The notes under the pieces: generated by a model
What the model was told of the DNA's origin: nothing
The model's input: only the letters and a program-made list of their open reading frames with translations
Database searches by the model: none
Shown: positions 1 through 13,757 of the stretch, in pieces
Numbering within the stretch: the stretch's first letter is position 1
Layout of the letters: each line of letters opens with the position of its first letter
Position numbers and translations under genes: made by a program
Assembly: GCA_013397435.1 (NCBI GenBank)
Contig: VZRG01000359.1
Span: 319,573 to 383,572 of the forward strand
Direction: 5' to 3'
Source: Erythrocercus mccallii
Lineage: Eukaryota; Chordata; Aves; Passeriformes; Dicruridae
Length of the DNA: 64,000 bases

Positions 1-3000
1 AGAGATCCTGTATAAGCTTCATCGCTTCTTATCTTACTTGTGCTCTTACTTGTTTAAAATTTCAGCTGTTTAATTGAGACCCTGAAGACCAAATGTGGAA
101 GGTGACTTTACAGCTCTGGAGCAGGTCTGTATCATCACACAACTCCACTTTGCATTGCACAGGGTGTGCTGTGCAGCTCCAGTGCACAACCAGGATGGGC
201 TTCCACTGTACAAGAACTGTGATGAGTGGAGAGGGGGATAAAAAAACTGCTGATAATGGTGGCAGAGCAAGGACTGCTGGTGGCACTCCCAAATCTTCAA
301 GAGTTAGACCGATTGAAAGAATCTCTTCATATTCTCTGTATCTGGCACTTCTCAGGTCTAAAGCAAATTGGCAGGTTTTTTATTCTAAGAGATGCAGACC
401 ATTTCTTTGACTCCTTACTCTGGAGTCTGGCCAGCTTACTCCTATTGTAGGCACTGAATTTTCTGATATGAATGACCTTCATTAGTGTCTCAGAAAATAG
501 CAATTTTTAAATGGTAATCCCAAATGTTTGACATCAGTTTGTATTTATGCTTCAGTCAATTTAGGAGCTAAAGGTCCTTAAATATCTGGTGATGCTGTTT
601 GTTTATACTGTTGTTTGGCATGCAGTCCTGCTTTAATGCTATAATGCAGAAGAAAGAGAAGGAAATACAAGCAATTTCCTCTCTAATAAAAATACATAAA
701 CATGCAGTTGAGACAACATTTATTAAATAGGTGAGATATGCATATGCTTAGACATGTCTGGCCTTTCAAATATGGGACACTTTCCAGTGAAGAATGTTGC
801 TTTCCATTGTAGTTAATCACCTTTGCAACATTTCTATATTGCTATTTCAGTGTGGTTCTTTACCTTAGTATTTTGGGAATGAGAATAATAGTATTTTCAC
901 ATTTCATTGAAGGATCTTTGAAGTGCTTTTCACAAACTAATGAAAAAATTCTTGCTTCTGAAGTATTACTGAAGTGAGTCAGAATTAACTCCAAATAGCC
1001 CTGATCAGGAGCTGATGAAAATGTCCTGATAGTTCCCAGGAGGTCATTTCAGAAAGAGAAAAGGGAGTTTAACACTTCACCTCTTAACCAAGTTTCCAGA
1101 TTTGTGGAGTGAGTTAATAGCATTCCAGCAAAGTTGGGAACCTGGGGAAGTGCTACCTGGTTTCCACCATGTGAAGCTGTCCCAGAAATGGCTGTGCACA
1201 TTATGAAATTGCTCTGTCTGCCCAAGTCAAAGCCAGCACATGAAAGGACTGTCAGAGCAGATAGGCAGCCCAGTATAAAAGAAGACTGATTCCCTCTGTC
1301 TGCTACATAATCTCATCTCCATCAGTAGAGTACTTCTGGGTAAATATTGCTAGGGGCAACAAGCTATGTCAAAGGCTAAACTGAGGTGACCATCTGCTTT
1401 ATCAGCTCGTGTTGCAGTTACTGCAGAGCTTATCTGTGATGCTGTTTCTGTTGTCAGACCACTCATCTGACATCACAGCTCTTCCTACTGCTCCTCTTTC
1501 TCTCTTGCTCCTTTGCAGTATTCTGTCCTTTTCCATGCTTTATCTCCACTGCAAGCCTGTGCTGCAGTGACAGGTACCCAAGCTCCCCTACCCCAAGACT
1601 GAACCCCACCTTTGGCAATTGAACAAAAATGCTGTGTTAAATAATTGCTGATGGGCTGTACCTTCCATTGAGGCCCACAACAGTTGCAGTTGTCAGTGCT
1701 TTGAAAAGCAGAAAACATTTTACACACTTGCCTTCAGGCACAAGTACAGCAGGAAGTATGCAATTACTGTTCAGTGTGTTTGCTCTGCCTTCCACACAAT
1801 GGTACACAATAGGTTTTCAAGGCTAAATTCAGCAAAAAGCTTCTCTGGTCAATCTCTTTTGAGTTTCAGTGAATGTAGACTAATACATAATTTCACCTCA
1901 TCCTTCACATAAATGTGCATGCACAGAGTGAGTGTGTTTAGATGCACAAACATACCTGATGGCATACATGCTGCATTGTAACTTCTACCAGCAAAGAAGA
2001 GCCATCCCCTGTTTAGCTGCACAGGCACTGCCACTTTCTTGAGCAAATGAAATCCAGAGAATATCCAAAATAAAGCCCACATACATATGAGAAAAGTTAA
2101 GATCTAAGATGTCTTTGACCTTGCAAGCTGCATGTCTGTCTGCATTGGTATGGCCTCAGTTAGATGTGTCAGGGGATGAAAGCTTCTAATTGATGGGCAG
2201 TCAGCTCAGAGAGGGAAGTTAGGCCTAGGTTTTTCAGACATGTTTTACATATGGTGTTTAAATCAGATAAAGCAAACATACCAAACTATCCTGCTTCATC
2301 TTTAAAAAAGGGGGAGTTATGGCTTGGGGACCTTCTGGTTCCTTTGATAGGGTTTGGCTTCCAGTCTGTATGCACTCTATTATTGTCAGGAGAGCAGTGT
2401 GTACCCTTCTGAGCCAAACCCATCCCATCCACTCCTCTTTGTCAGCTCAGGCATCAACCAAAAGTACTCCCACCCAGGCTGCAATGTTGATCCTGTTGTT
2501 CTGCTGCTCCATCTTTTGGCCACTGGATCTGTCTACTGTCTCCAATCTCAGTCACATTGTAAATTGTCCAGGCCAGGCCTTCTGTTTTTGTTGTCACATT
2601 GATGTAAGCATGTCCTTAACCAGATCTGTAAGTGCTTAGTTATCAGACAGAGTAAGCATTAAAAAAAGTTTCTTGAAATTTTCAAAGATAAGACTAAAAA
2701 TCCCAGCTCTGTTCCACCAATGAAGGAGCTTGACCAAAATGTCCAAGAGGTACCTCTGTTGTCACTTTCCATCCACCCTGTCTGCCATATGGGAAGGCAA
2801 ATTCCTGATAATGATTTGAGCGTGCCAGCAACACCAGACTGGAACATGGCCTGTGGCACACTAGGAGCCTCCTCTGTGCGACTCCTCTTCAGGTGACACA
2901 CAGGTGTCCACCTTAGCCAGATACTGGCATTCTGTAGCAAAACAGCTTTTTAATGTCACTGGATGGTGAACTGGCTCTTCAGAACGGGCTGATTTGAGTT

Positions 3001-5429
3001 AGTGTGGTAATGATAATGATACTTTGGTTGACAAGTGTGATGACAGAGCACAGCTGTCCTTTGATCTCGCAGTAAGGGCAGCATGGCCCCCAGTAGTGTG
3101 CTTATGGTGGGGCTTTGTGCTGCACGACTGCTGAAAGTAGCACAAACATCTCCAAACAACAGCACAGGCTGCAGTTGTCCTGGCCACTGACCTCTGGGCA
3201 TGCACCCAGCACTGAAGCTTGTGGTGTTACACTGTCCCAGCAAGGCTGCCTGCAACCTTACGGCTGCTGGCAAAGCCAGCAGTAAGCGTGGCCTTGACTG
3301 CTGTCATATATGGTTCATTAAACATTATTTCTCTGCTTTATATTCCACTGCCTATCCTGTCCTTCCTCTCTGCCTCACTAGCTGCCTCCTGGCAAGGTCT
3401 TATTGCCTGTTAGAGCTATAGTGTTCATCTCTATTTCCTGTTTTGGATCTGGTGACTTAATCCTTGCCACTTGACAATTTTTTCTCAGCTGGGGCTTCAC
3501 AGCATTGTTACCTCCAGCTCTTTGTTGTCTTTGTTGTCTCCTTACGGCTACTCTCCCCCTCCTCAGGAATCCCTGTTCAGACCAGCTGTGTCTCCAGTCG
3601 GGGCACCCCCAACCAGTTATGCAGCTTTTACTGCCATCTCCTCCCCATGTCCCAGTCCTCTGCATCCCTCCTAGCTTGCTACCATCCCACTAGATCAGCA
3701 TTATTCTTGGCTCCTCTAGCATCTCTTCCTGAATGAGTTACCAACAACTCAAACCACTGCAGCCAGGGTGGATTTCTGGTCCCTATTTTTTTCTTATGTA
3801 CCCCACTTTTGTCCTTTCTGCCTGGAAGATACATAACAAACAGGAGAAGCAGAGACATCTTTCTCTTCTGCTTGTCCATATTTGCCTAGCCTTTATGTTC
3901 ACTACCTTCTCCCTGCCCCCTGAAGTCTCCTTCCTGGACTGGTGCTGATGTTTCACATTACTCATCCTGTACCCAAGATGTTTTCTTCAGCTGACGTGCT
4001 AGAATATACCCTTCTCCCCATGCCAGTCTGTCTCACTAGCCCTACAAAACACAGCCTAAATCATCTGTGTATCTATTTCACATATTTATGAGTGAGATAC
4101 TAATCCCTGCATAGTGAAAGGGTCATATGTACAAAAGGGGAAATGAGGACACCAGCATTAATGGGAAAAGTGGGAGAAGGGAAGACGGAGACTGAAAGGA
4201 AGGGCAGGGCAGATGTCAAGGTGATGAGTTTACACTGTTGAAAAAAAATACAGAAAACAAACAAGAGCAGATCTGAGTATTGCTGGCAAGCCATATTGAT
4301 TGTTCTTTCCTTCCTAGTTCTGCATTTAAAGCACTCTTTTATGCTCCCTACACCTATATCTTCAGAGCAGAGACCAAGTCCTCAACTGGCCCAGAAAAAT
4401 ATATAAAGAAATCTAAAAAACAGGAGACACCCCTTTTCTCCGTGTCGTCTATGAAAAGAAATATCTCTCCAACCCTTTCAGGCCCAGTGGGAAAGCTGAT
4501 CTGTCAGACTGATCCATTTGCCAAGACTGTCCTCCCAGGCCTCCTTGCCAGTTGTCACTGAAGCAGGAAAGCTCTTCCTGGCCTCCCCAGCACAGCTCAT
4601 GCACCACGAGGTCCCAGTGGGCAAAGGATTTGCATGTGATGCCATGACCGTGACCTCGCAAAACGGCTCCGTTTCCCATCTGTTGTGTGCTATTACCTTC
4701 CCAGGACACTAAAGCACGTGAAATGTCTGTTGGATAGAGAGACCTCTCAGGCTGTAGCCACAATAATATACCCCTCCTTAAAGCAATACAGAGAGATTGT
4801 GTTTTTTATTGCCCTGTAAAGGATTCTGCAGTGAGTGAGCTGGAGATTTGACAGTTGCATCACAGTCATATTTTAACACAACACAGACAGCAGATGCTTC
4901 AAGAAGATTATATTTCTTCATGTGCATTGGGTCTCCAGGGAGATTACACACTCAGGGGTCAAGGGCTTTAGGGGGCTGGCTCTACAGCCCTGCAGGAGGA
5001 TTTTTCTGTTACCAGCAAAAAATATCTGAAAAGCACAGGGCATTCTGCCAAACCTTCTATAGGGAGTCAGCAGGAAATGCTGCTCCCAAGAGAAATTTTA
5101 CCTACAGCTCTGTCAAGGATAGCTTTTATTATTACAATAGCATTGATCAAATAACCCCATTGCTGCTCCACCTTGCAGCCCAAGTATTGGGGCTGAGCAT
5201 GAGCAGAGGAGCAGCAGTTACTCATTGAACTGTTAAAAGGCTATTTGTGTGTAGGAAAACTGTCTGCCTCTGTAAAGGCAGGCAGAAAGGGGCACTTTGT
5301 CACAGTATGGTGTTTTTGAAATGCAGATATCTTGGCCAAGGAAATCATTAGCTGGCCAGCTCAGAAGACCATGCAAGGGAGACAATTATGTCCAAAGATG
5401 CAATGAAAGCCCTCATGGGGTTCTCACTG

Positions 5430-5467
5430 TACACACTGACAAGACACTGACATACACACTGACAAGA
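5430..5467. repeat. Short direct repeat, 15 bp x 2
   Basis: The 15-mer TACACACTGACAAGA occurs at 5430-5444 and again at 5453-5467, a spacing of 23 bp, with related ACACTGACA sequence between. It looks like a small local duplication. No function is implied. Confidence 0.8.
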
Positions 5468-8400
5468 GATGTTTTAATGAGGTTTTACAAAGAAGCTCCC
5501 TCCTGCTCCCAATCCTGCATGACTGTTAATTTCTCTGCTTTGTATATTGAAGGATTAAGACTGAGCAAGCCCTGCTAGAATAAGAAGTGACATGAGATTT
5601 ACCAATCCAAACCTTGACAGCAGTCCCTCTAAAATACAGTTCTGAAATATCTGTAAGTATCAGTACAATTCAAATGCAGATACAAGCACTCCAGGGTGCC
5701 AGCTCACAGCCAGGGTGACCTCTGGGACCAGCCTGGCCCAGCACAGGCAGGTGGTACTCAGCCAGGTTCTGGCAGGTGCTGGACCCAGACACTCCCAACA
5801 GGGAGTACCTGTGCAGCCCAGCCGCTTGCAAGACAAAAGCACCAGCACAGACATGGGCCTTCCTACAATTGGTTCCTGAAGAAAAGGAAAAGGTAGTGTC
5901 CTTAGTCTGGACTAATTTCTTTGTTATTCTGTGTCTCATGCTTGCAGGCTCTTGCTCATAGCTTGCAGGCTTTGTGTAAAATGCTACTAAATCACAGAGG
6001 GAATGTTTTATGCTCACTGAATAGTGAAATCAGTAACATTGGATGAGAACCAAAGGGAACACGGACCTCACTTATTACTAAATCCTGCCTCAGACAAAGC
6101 TGCTTCAAATTTTCATGTTTTAGTAAGGAAAGGACATTAACCAAGGAAACTAGGATTTACCTCAAGTGCTAAAATCTGCACAAGAGAAAGGAACAGGTTT
6201 TAGCAAGTGCCCTCCAAAACCTGCAGAGCCATATGAGGCATCAATATGGGTCTGCAGTGCTGCTGGCCTAAAAACATGAACTGCCCCACTATGTTCCCCC
6301 CACCCTCATGCACAGAGGTTAGTGATGCCAGAAACAGTAAATGTCAGGAAGTGTTTCTGAGGTGGAATGTAGATAATAAATTTCATTTTACCAAGTCATC
6401 AATCTTCCCACCTTGATGTATAAATAGACTTGCTCTTCTTGGTTTCCTTCAATATCCATGCTTTCGTGGCTGAATTGGTGTCAGCAATTTCCTTTTTTCT
6501 TCAAGTTTTGAACAGGCAGAAGGAGGAATGGAGGCACTTGTAAGCAGAGGAAATTAGCAATGGGGAGGAAAGACTGAGAATTTCTGCCCATACCAACTAA
6601 TTTTTTTCATTTCATTTAAAATACATCATTTTGATATTACATGTTTATTTTGATTGTTGACAGACTTAATGAAAAGAGCCAGTGTATTACTCTAGGCATT
6701 TTTGGCAGATAGAAAGGCAAGCTATCCAGTTAGGATCAGCAGCTAACCCACAGCAAAGCTTAATCTCCAGCCAAAAGGTTAATCTAACAGAAACCAAACA
6801 TCTGCCCCTCTTGGGTACACTGGGATGGAGACAAAAGTCTTGGCTTCTGGATGGCTCCAGAACTGTTCTTCATCTTCTTACTCTTCCCAGACGGCAAAGC
6901 AGGGCCTGGGCACTCTCTCTGTGGTTTAGGTACAAGACTGTGGTGTAGGATGGCAGAATTACAGCTACAAAACCTCAGAGCGAACCATACATAGGTCTAA
7001 TACAATGAACAGTATCCCTCTCTTGCCCTGTAAAACATTCTGTTCTTTCTGGATTTTCTCTCCCAGTGTCTCTCTTCATACCCAGCAGATTGAAACCATT
7101 ATCTCTGGAATAAGAGGGTGAATGCTGCTTTTTTTCACTCTATCTCATTTCTACCTCTGCTGCTTTTTACTATTCTAGTCCTGGTTTATAATAGGAAATT
7201 GAAAGCTCAAAGATTTTCTTCACATCCGACATTCATTCATCCTCCCAGCTTCTTTTTGTCCCAGTGAGATTAAAGGCAGAGAGAAAGAAACAATCAAAAC
7301 TGTGTGTTTATGGTCTGTGTTTTTAATACCCAAACCCTCTGCTTCTGTTCTTAGCCTGATTTACTGTAACTTTATTCACTTCACTGACCTCAAGTCATTT
7401 TGCTCATCTGCCCATTCCCCATGATGACTTATTCCTGATCTTATCGTTCAAGCCTAGATATTTGAAAAGTGACCATAGATTTAGAGTGACTCAAGTTTTA
7501 CCAGTCTGGGACATTTCTCTCCTGATTCTCTTCAGATGGCTCCAGTTAGAAGTATGTCAGCTGTGCACCCCTGGGGATGAAAGTATTTCAAGCTGGAAGT
7601 CCTAAAATGAAGCCAGCTCAAATCAGAGGCTTTAAAAAATCATTTGGCCTTTATCTGTGACTTGGTGAGTTCCCACTGTGAGGTCAGGGAAACACGCAGC
7701 TCCCAGTGGAAGCTGAATGAGAGCCAGTTGAATCAAACTTTTGGTACCATACGGCTGTTGAGTCACACAGCCCAGGATACACCTGTCCCTACTGATGCCA
7801 TGACAGCACAGCTGCTGAAAGTCAGTGATGAATGCAGGATGTCTATATTCTGTCAGCTCACTGGCACATTTCCTTGTGTCGCATTTTATTTTGCAAGGCT
7901 GAGAGTGTTCTCATTTCATGCCCTTTCCCTCTTTGGTGTGAAAACTGAGGTCCAGGAAAATATTCCTTCAATGACTGAACGGGATTGGACTCTGATGCTT
8001 CATGCAGATTTCTAGGCCTCTATCCTAAAGACCACTGAAACAGAAGTTCAGTTATTAAACAAATAATGGAACCCTGGCTCAGCAAAACAGCTAATCATGC
8101 ATTCAGCTTCTTGCTGTACAAATGTCCTATTTTACTTCAATTAAGTATAGGCTTAATTTGCTGCGTAGTTAATTTAATAGCATTTGTTGTAGTGATTTAT
8201 TTAAAAAATAGCTATGGCTCTGTAATATCAATTTGTTATTGGCAGTCAGTGTAGGGTGAGGATAATGTGATCATAGCTATAGCATGGTACCCAAACACTG
8301 AGTAACAAACATGCCTGCCTAGATAGTCTCTATAGTAATTGAGTTTGTGATACTGGAGTGATACTTGCATATATTATTGCTGTGTGCTTATCCCAGTAAA

Positions 8401-9710
8401 ATGGATAAGACGTGCCATGCTTCAAGCTAAAAAAATAATCACCACAGAATTAACCTGATCTCTTCTTTCCTCTGTGGTTAAATCTTCCATAATTATCCAC
8501 TAAGAGATCTCTTCCATCTGCTAAGACACCAACACTGCTAAGACACAAGACGCTGGGTCTCTGTTTTGATCTTGTTTGAGACTGCTGAGTTCCTTGTAGG
8601 TGTATGTGAGCATGAGTAACATCCAATTGCAGGGCATGAAGATGTCTCATTCTTTCACAGGCAAGCAGAAGACTGTAAAGCACAAATACTGTGTCAGTGG
8701 AGACATTCTTCTGCTTTCTCTGCCTGGGTTTGGTGGTGTGTTCTGTCTCCCAGACCACTCAGCCACCTTTGGAAACACTTCAGCAACATCTTCTAGGGGA
8801 GAACGGTGAGGATGTCTGGAGCAGTTTCCTTTGTAGTTCCAGCCATAGGCATCTCATTCATTGCTTTAAAAATAAATAGAATGAAAACCATGCAAAAGCC
8901 AAAGGCCCCAGACTGAAACAATCAAAGGAATTAAATGTTCCAGGCTTTATTTGCTTTCTGGTTTGTCTATTTGTTGTTTGAAGTAAGAGCTACTGGGTTG
9001 AGATCAGCTGCTGGGTTATCAGAGCAATCAATCTGTGACATCACAAAGTGAAGATTCCTTTTCCCGCATTTCAACTGCACAGAGATGAGTGTCTAAGATC
9101 TCCTCTTCTCTGCGGCTGTTGTCTGAGCAGAAAAGCTCATCTCTCAGTCAAGTCCACTGGTTCCTGTTGTCTCTTTTCTCCACTGAAGAATTCTACAGAT
9201 GGAGCAAGGACTGTACCTGAAAGCAACAGATGTCCTACCCTAATAGCTAAAACCAGGCACCATCAGTGCTAATTTCATGGTGTCTGACTATGAGTGTGAT
9301 GACAAGGAGTACACAGTGCACTTTCACTACTGGTCACTGTGAGGTGCTTTGAGTTTTCTAGTCTAATTGCAGCTTCTCAACAGAGGCTGGATGCTGTGAA
9401 GGATCACAATGCTCCTAAAGGTCCCCTGCTGTGATATTTGTCACTTCTTCCTCTATCTCAGCATCTCAGGGAAAGCTTCAGGAAAATCTGTGTTGAGAGT
9501 GGCAAGACCTGGTGGTTGCAGACATTGAGCTTGGGACAATCACAGCAACTTCAGTAAACAGAAGGTCAAGACAAGGCAGTAAAAAAGGGGTGCTGGTAAG
9601 GCACCGGTGAAAGGCAGGAGGATGTCAGGTTTGTTTTATGTAGGATAAATTTGGTTTAGCATGTACACGTAAAGATCTGCTGTGTAACAACAACTTCACA
9701 TAGACTATTA

Positions 9711-9724
9711 TGCTGCTGCTGCTG
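9711..9724. repeat. (TGC)n microsatellite
   Basis: Four to five perfect TGC/CTG units in non-coding DNA. Short and unlikely to be strongly unstable at this length. Confidence 0.9.
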
Positions 9725-11689
9725 TATCAGTTCATGGCCTTCTCATCTAACAGAAACTTATCAGGGAAATATAAAAACTCCAAAGACTTGAATGACTCCT
9801 CCTGTCCCTTTAACCAGAAAAAGCTAAATGAAGTAGGAAGCTAATCTTGGTGGGTAATCTTCTTAGATGAGTACAGGCTAAAAGTGGAATAATCCCCGAA
9901 GTCTCTCAATTTGTTTGTTGTAGTTTGGGCAGAAAGCAAATGCAGATGAGTTTTTCAAAGCTGTAACATGCAGGTGGGGCTGCCCTTCTGCCTGCAATAG
10001 CAGTGAATGTAGCCAGTCTGCTTTTTTGTAAAAAGGGTAGGAAGTACAGATGCTCCCTTTCAAAAAAACTCTTCATTGCTGCTGAATATTTCTGAAATTG
10101 TTTTGGAGGTTATTGATAATTCTGGATTCACAGTAGTATGTGTGAATAAGCAGAAAACAGATGCCTTCTGCCTGTCCTGAGAAAAAAATATTTTTCCTGG
10201 GATTTAAAGGTGTGTGGTCAGACAGATCTTCACTAATACCTGAGGAGGATTCATTACTAATTGGGTTTAATCCTTCCTGAGAGGAGGAAAAAGGTTAATT
10301 GCTTGGGGAGAAGCATTTATCTGGTCCACAGACAGTTCAGATGACTGGGTGTGGGGGGAGAATAAGTTAAAATGAAAAGATGGGTTACTTTTTCACAGGT
10401 CAGTTGTTCTTGATTTTTTTTTATTGTAGCAAATGACAACTGTTCTGAGCAGCTTCTAGAAACAACAGAAAGGTGGTTTCCTTTCCCCCCACCCCATCCC
10501 TGGGGCAGATGCCTCTGGCAAAATCTCAGGTTGAAGGAGTTTTGCTAAAGCTGTGCTGGTGTGGACAGCATGAAAAAGAAAGTGTTTTCAACCAGGATGC
10601 AGGCCTCCTTATGAGATCTTTCAAATTTCTTTTTTTTTTGAGATGGGGAAACCTCATAGGATGGAACTAAATCTCCAGCTCCTTTGGGGAGACAGACACA
10701 GACAGAATAATTCACTGGAGGGTCCTTTGTGTACTGTTATTGAGCAACCTCTTGGGACATTAATCCCAGGAAAGCATGTGCTGTTCTGTAACTGGTTTGC
10801 AGTCTCCAGAGCTCACGGGTCATTTCTTTCTAGTAAAGAATGTAGGTAACCCCAAGGAATAAGAATATTTTAGACTAATTAGACACTAGTCAGCAAGCAT
10901 AAGGTGGGGAATTGCTCTGAATATCTGGATTACCCTTGTGAGTCAGAATTGTTGCTGTATTCTCCTGGAGTAGACACTTCTGGGGAGACATTTTCGCAGG
11001 AGTAGGGAAACACTGCTAATTTTAAGGCAAGAATTGATAGCTGGAAAATAGTAACAAACCTGAGGATTGTAGTCGGTATCAGTGAGCTGACACCGTGTTA
11101 GTAATTATGTGAATCATCTGAAATGTTCCAGAATGCAAACTATTATCTGAAAATGTTCACAAAAGGCTGTCTTGGGTTTGAGGAAGAAACTTTTCTGTGG
11201 AATCTTTTCCAGAAAGGAAACATTTTACCATTATCTTTTCAATGCTAGGGACTTGCAGAATTATTAACTTCTGAATATTTATTTGGGTAAGAACTGATAA
11301 GTATTTCATCACGTGTCCTTCAAATCAGACTCTATCCCTTTCTGCTTTCCCCTTAGGCAGCTAATCACCATTCCTTTTTTTTTTAATTGGTGTGCTTGAT
11401 GTTAGATCCTTTTGATTCTGTGAGACCTCGTTTGTTGTTGCTGTTATTCTTCTGCCTTTCTCTGATTCTTCCTCCAGTGTTGCAAGTTTAAATGACCTTC
11501 TTACGATAATGTGGTGAAACTCAGTTCCTATCATCATCTCTTAGCTTTATTTATCCTTTCCTATTATAAGTTCCAGACACAGTAAAAGGCTTAGGCTAGC
11601 ACAGTTCTCTGCTGTATCATGCCCAACACATGAGTCTATTGGACTGGCACTACTTCCTCTGTTTGCAGACTAAATAGGCAAAAACAAAG

Positions 11690-11830
11690 CCAAGATGGAA
11701 AACAGACACCCTGTTGTCAAGCGGCTTGACCAAGGTCACAGAACAGAGCTGTTTGCAGAGTGCCCCGATTCCCTAGCAACTACTGTCCTAGTCAAACATA
11801 TGGAAGCTGTGATGCTGCCTGCTGTGCTGC
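11690..11830 (+). repeat. Possible MIR-like SINE relic
   Basis: The segment contains a 'cttgaccaaggtcacag' core, then 'gcagag' and 'gattccctagcaac'. This resembles the conserved core and 3' part of ancient MIR-type SINEs, where a CTTGCCCAAGGTCACA motif is followed by a GCAGAGC motif. The match is by eye and short. An old chance similarity cannot be excluded. Confidence 0.3.
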
Positions 11831-12143
11831 TGCTTGAGAACGCTGACAATGACTAAGCATATGTGAACACATCTCTGGTTATCCTCTGAATGTTGTGTCC
11901 CTCAAGTTACAAAGAGAAGATGATGCACAATTATTTGACAGTAGGTTTAAAGATGTATCTGCATATCTAAGAAGCAGACTGGGGAACAGTCATGACACCT
12001 CTGAGAAATGAGATTCAAAGAACATGCAGGAGAGACACCTGGCTATATTGATTTTGCTCACAAATTTTCTAAAGTACTTGGCTGGTAAGATCTTCTTCCC
12101 TTGCTCAATGTCCCAAAAAAAGTTCTCTGGTTTAATACAGGTA

Positions 12144-12159
12144 TTTTTTTTTTTTTTTT
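12144..12159. repeat. Homopolymer T16
   Basis: Sixteen consecutive thymines preceded by 'acaggta'. It could be the reverse-complemented tail of a retroposed sequence, but no retroposon body is evident beside it. Confidence 0.85.
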
Positions 12160-13018
12160 GTGTACAAAGTGGAAAGAAAGCCTGTTGGCCTGAAGGTGAA
12201 GGGAAAGCCCTGATGCATTTGTGGGAGGAAAGAAAAGTCATCAAGGCAATGCTCCCCTTTCCTCTGGTGGTAAGGTAGGACTTCTGCTACCCCTGTACTG
12301 AGGAGGAAACAGTAGTTTATGACAAGTTATTCTATAGTCATCTCCTCCTTTTTATATTGAAACTAAACTGCAGCAACAGACATCTTTTCCCTTTCCTTAG
12401 ACAGCTTTTTTTTCAAAGGTGACTCACATTTTTCGAGTCTACTTTTAAAGGCCGACTACACTAGGAGGAGCTCTTCCTCCATGCCATCTCTCCCTGTTCA
12501 GCTACCTTTTCACTACAGCTTTGAGTTGCTTTTTTATGGGCTGCTTACTCCCTGCCCAGCTTCTTAAATCCCCTGGACTTCTTTCAGCATTTAAACTCCC
12601 TTCAAGGTATGAAAGAAACATTAATTTCCTGACCCATTTGGACACTACGGTTGTTGGGCATTTTATGATAGCTTCTTGCTATCAGCTCAGGATAGCACTT
12701 CACTCATTTGGAAGAGTGGATGAAGTGTTCTGTAGTTTGCAACTTCGCTGTGGCATTTGCTTTACAGAATAGACAAAAGCCCAGCCATGCACCTCCCAAT
12801 GTGCAGTTTCTCAGTTAGATGTCCAAGGTAGTTTGGCCCGTTTTTTCTTCAGTTGGGTTATTTTTTAGTACTGTAAGGATTATGCAGATAACTTATACAC
12901 AGTACTAGGTTCAATGCTTTCTGGTATAGCCTAGAGTGAGTTGGAAAACTCACCCCATAAACATTTGTGTCAGTCATGTTTGATGACTGCTTCTCCCTGT
13001 TACATGCAGAAATTCCCT

Positions 13019-13574
13019 GTATCAGGAATAGTGAGGCCAGCAGAACTAGGGAAATTATTCTTCTTCTGTATTTGTCATTGGTGAAACCACATCTCGAGTA
13101 CTGGGTCCAGTTATGAACCCCTCAATTCAGGAAGTACACTGAGGTACTGGAGAATGTCCAGAGAAGGGCAACAAAGCTGGTGAATGTCCTTGAGTTCAAC
13201 GAGGAGCAGATGAGGAAGCTGGGGTTGTTTAGCCGGGCATAAAGGAGGCCTCATCATTCTCCACAACTACATGAAAAGAGCTGTAGCCAGGTGGGGTGTG
13301 GCCTCCTCTCCCAGGTAACCAACAGGATAAGAGGACATGGAGTTAAAATGCACGAGGGGAGGTTTGGGTTGGATGTTAGGAGGAATTTCTTCACAGAAAG
13401 TGATTGGGCATTGGAATGGGCTGCCCAGGGAGGGGTGGAGTCACTGTTCCTGCCGTTGTTTAAGGAAGGACTAGATGTGGCGCTTAAAGGCCGGGTGTGA
13501 CAAGGTGGTGTTCAGTCATGGGTTGGAGTCGATGACCCCAGAGCTGTTTTCCATCCTCATTGATTCCGTGATTC
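13019..13574 (+). mobile_element. CR1 LINE 3'-end fragment, plus orientation
   Basis: A 5'-truncated CR1 retrotransposon. Landmarks read in order: 'aatagtgaggccagcag', 'cacatctcgagtactgggtccag', 'tgtccagagaagggcaacaa', 'ggggttgtttagcc', 'tctcccaggtaac', 'aggaatttcttcacagaaag', 'gggctgcccagggagg', 'ggttggagtcgatgacc', and a decayed terminal 'gattccgtgattc'. This order is diagnostic of the 3' untranslated end of avian and reptilian CR1. The element lies about 280 bp upstream of the RAD51B CpG island. Only the 3' end is present, so there is no intact reverse transcriptase frame. Confidence 0.9.
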
Positions 13575-13757
13575 ACATTATGGGGCGTTTGTCTCAGAGT
13601 GGCAGCAGACCAGGTGTCTGTAAGCCCTAAATATGAAGACAAGGACATCATTCCAATATTCTTTACTAACAACTGACCGCATGCAGGGCACTCTCCATGC
13701 TTGAGACTTTAGGCTTTTGTAGACACTTATGTGCAGAGGACGGGAGGAATTTCTACA

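Larger units (their letters stand above)
1..13018. other. Upstream non-coding region, no gene recognised
   Basis: About 13 kb upstream of the CpG island. All open frames on both strands are short and low in information (the longest is about 126 codons). None reads like a conserved domain or is bounded by a convincing set of splice sites. In human, ZFYVE26 lies head-to-head just upstream of RAD51B (recalled, not checked). I did not recognise any ZFYVE26 exon on the minus strand here, although short diverged exons could be missed by eye. Composition is mixed: a pyrimidine-rich stretch at about 3.34-3.96 kb, AT-rich stretches near 8.1-8.25 kb, and a few simple repeats listed separately. Confidence 0.6.

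Noticed and set aside
4848..5228. 126-codon open frame, plus strand
   Set aside because: Sequence has no family resemblance that I can see, no Kozak or promoter support, and no partner exons.
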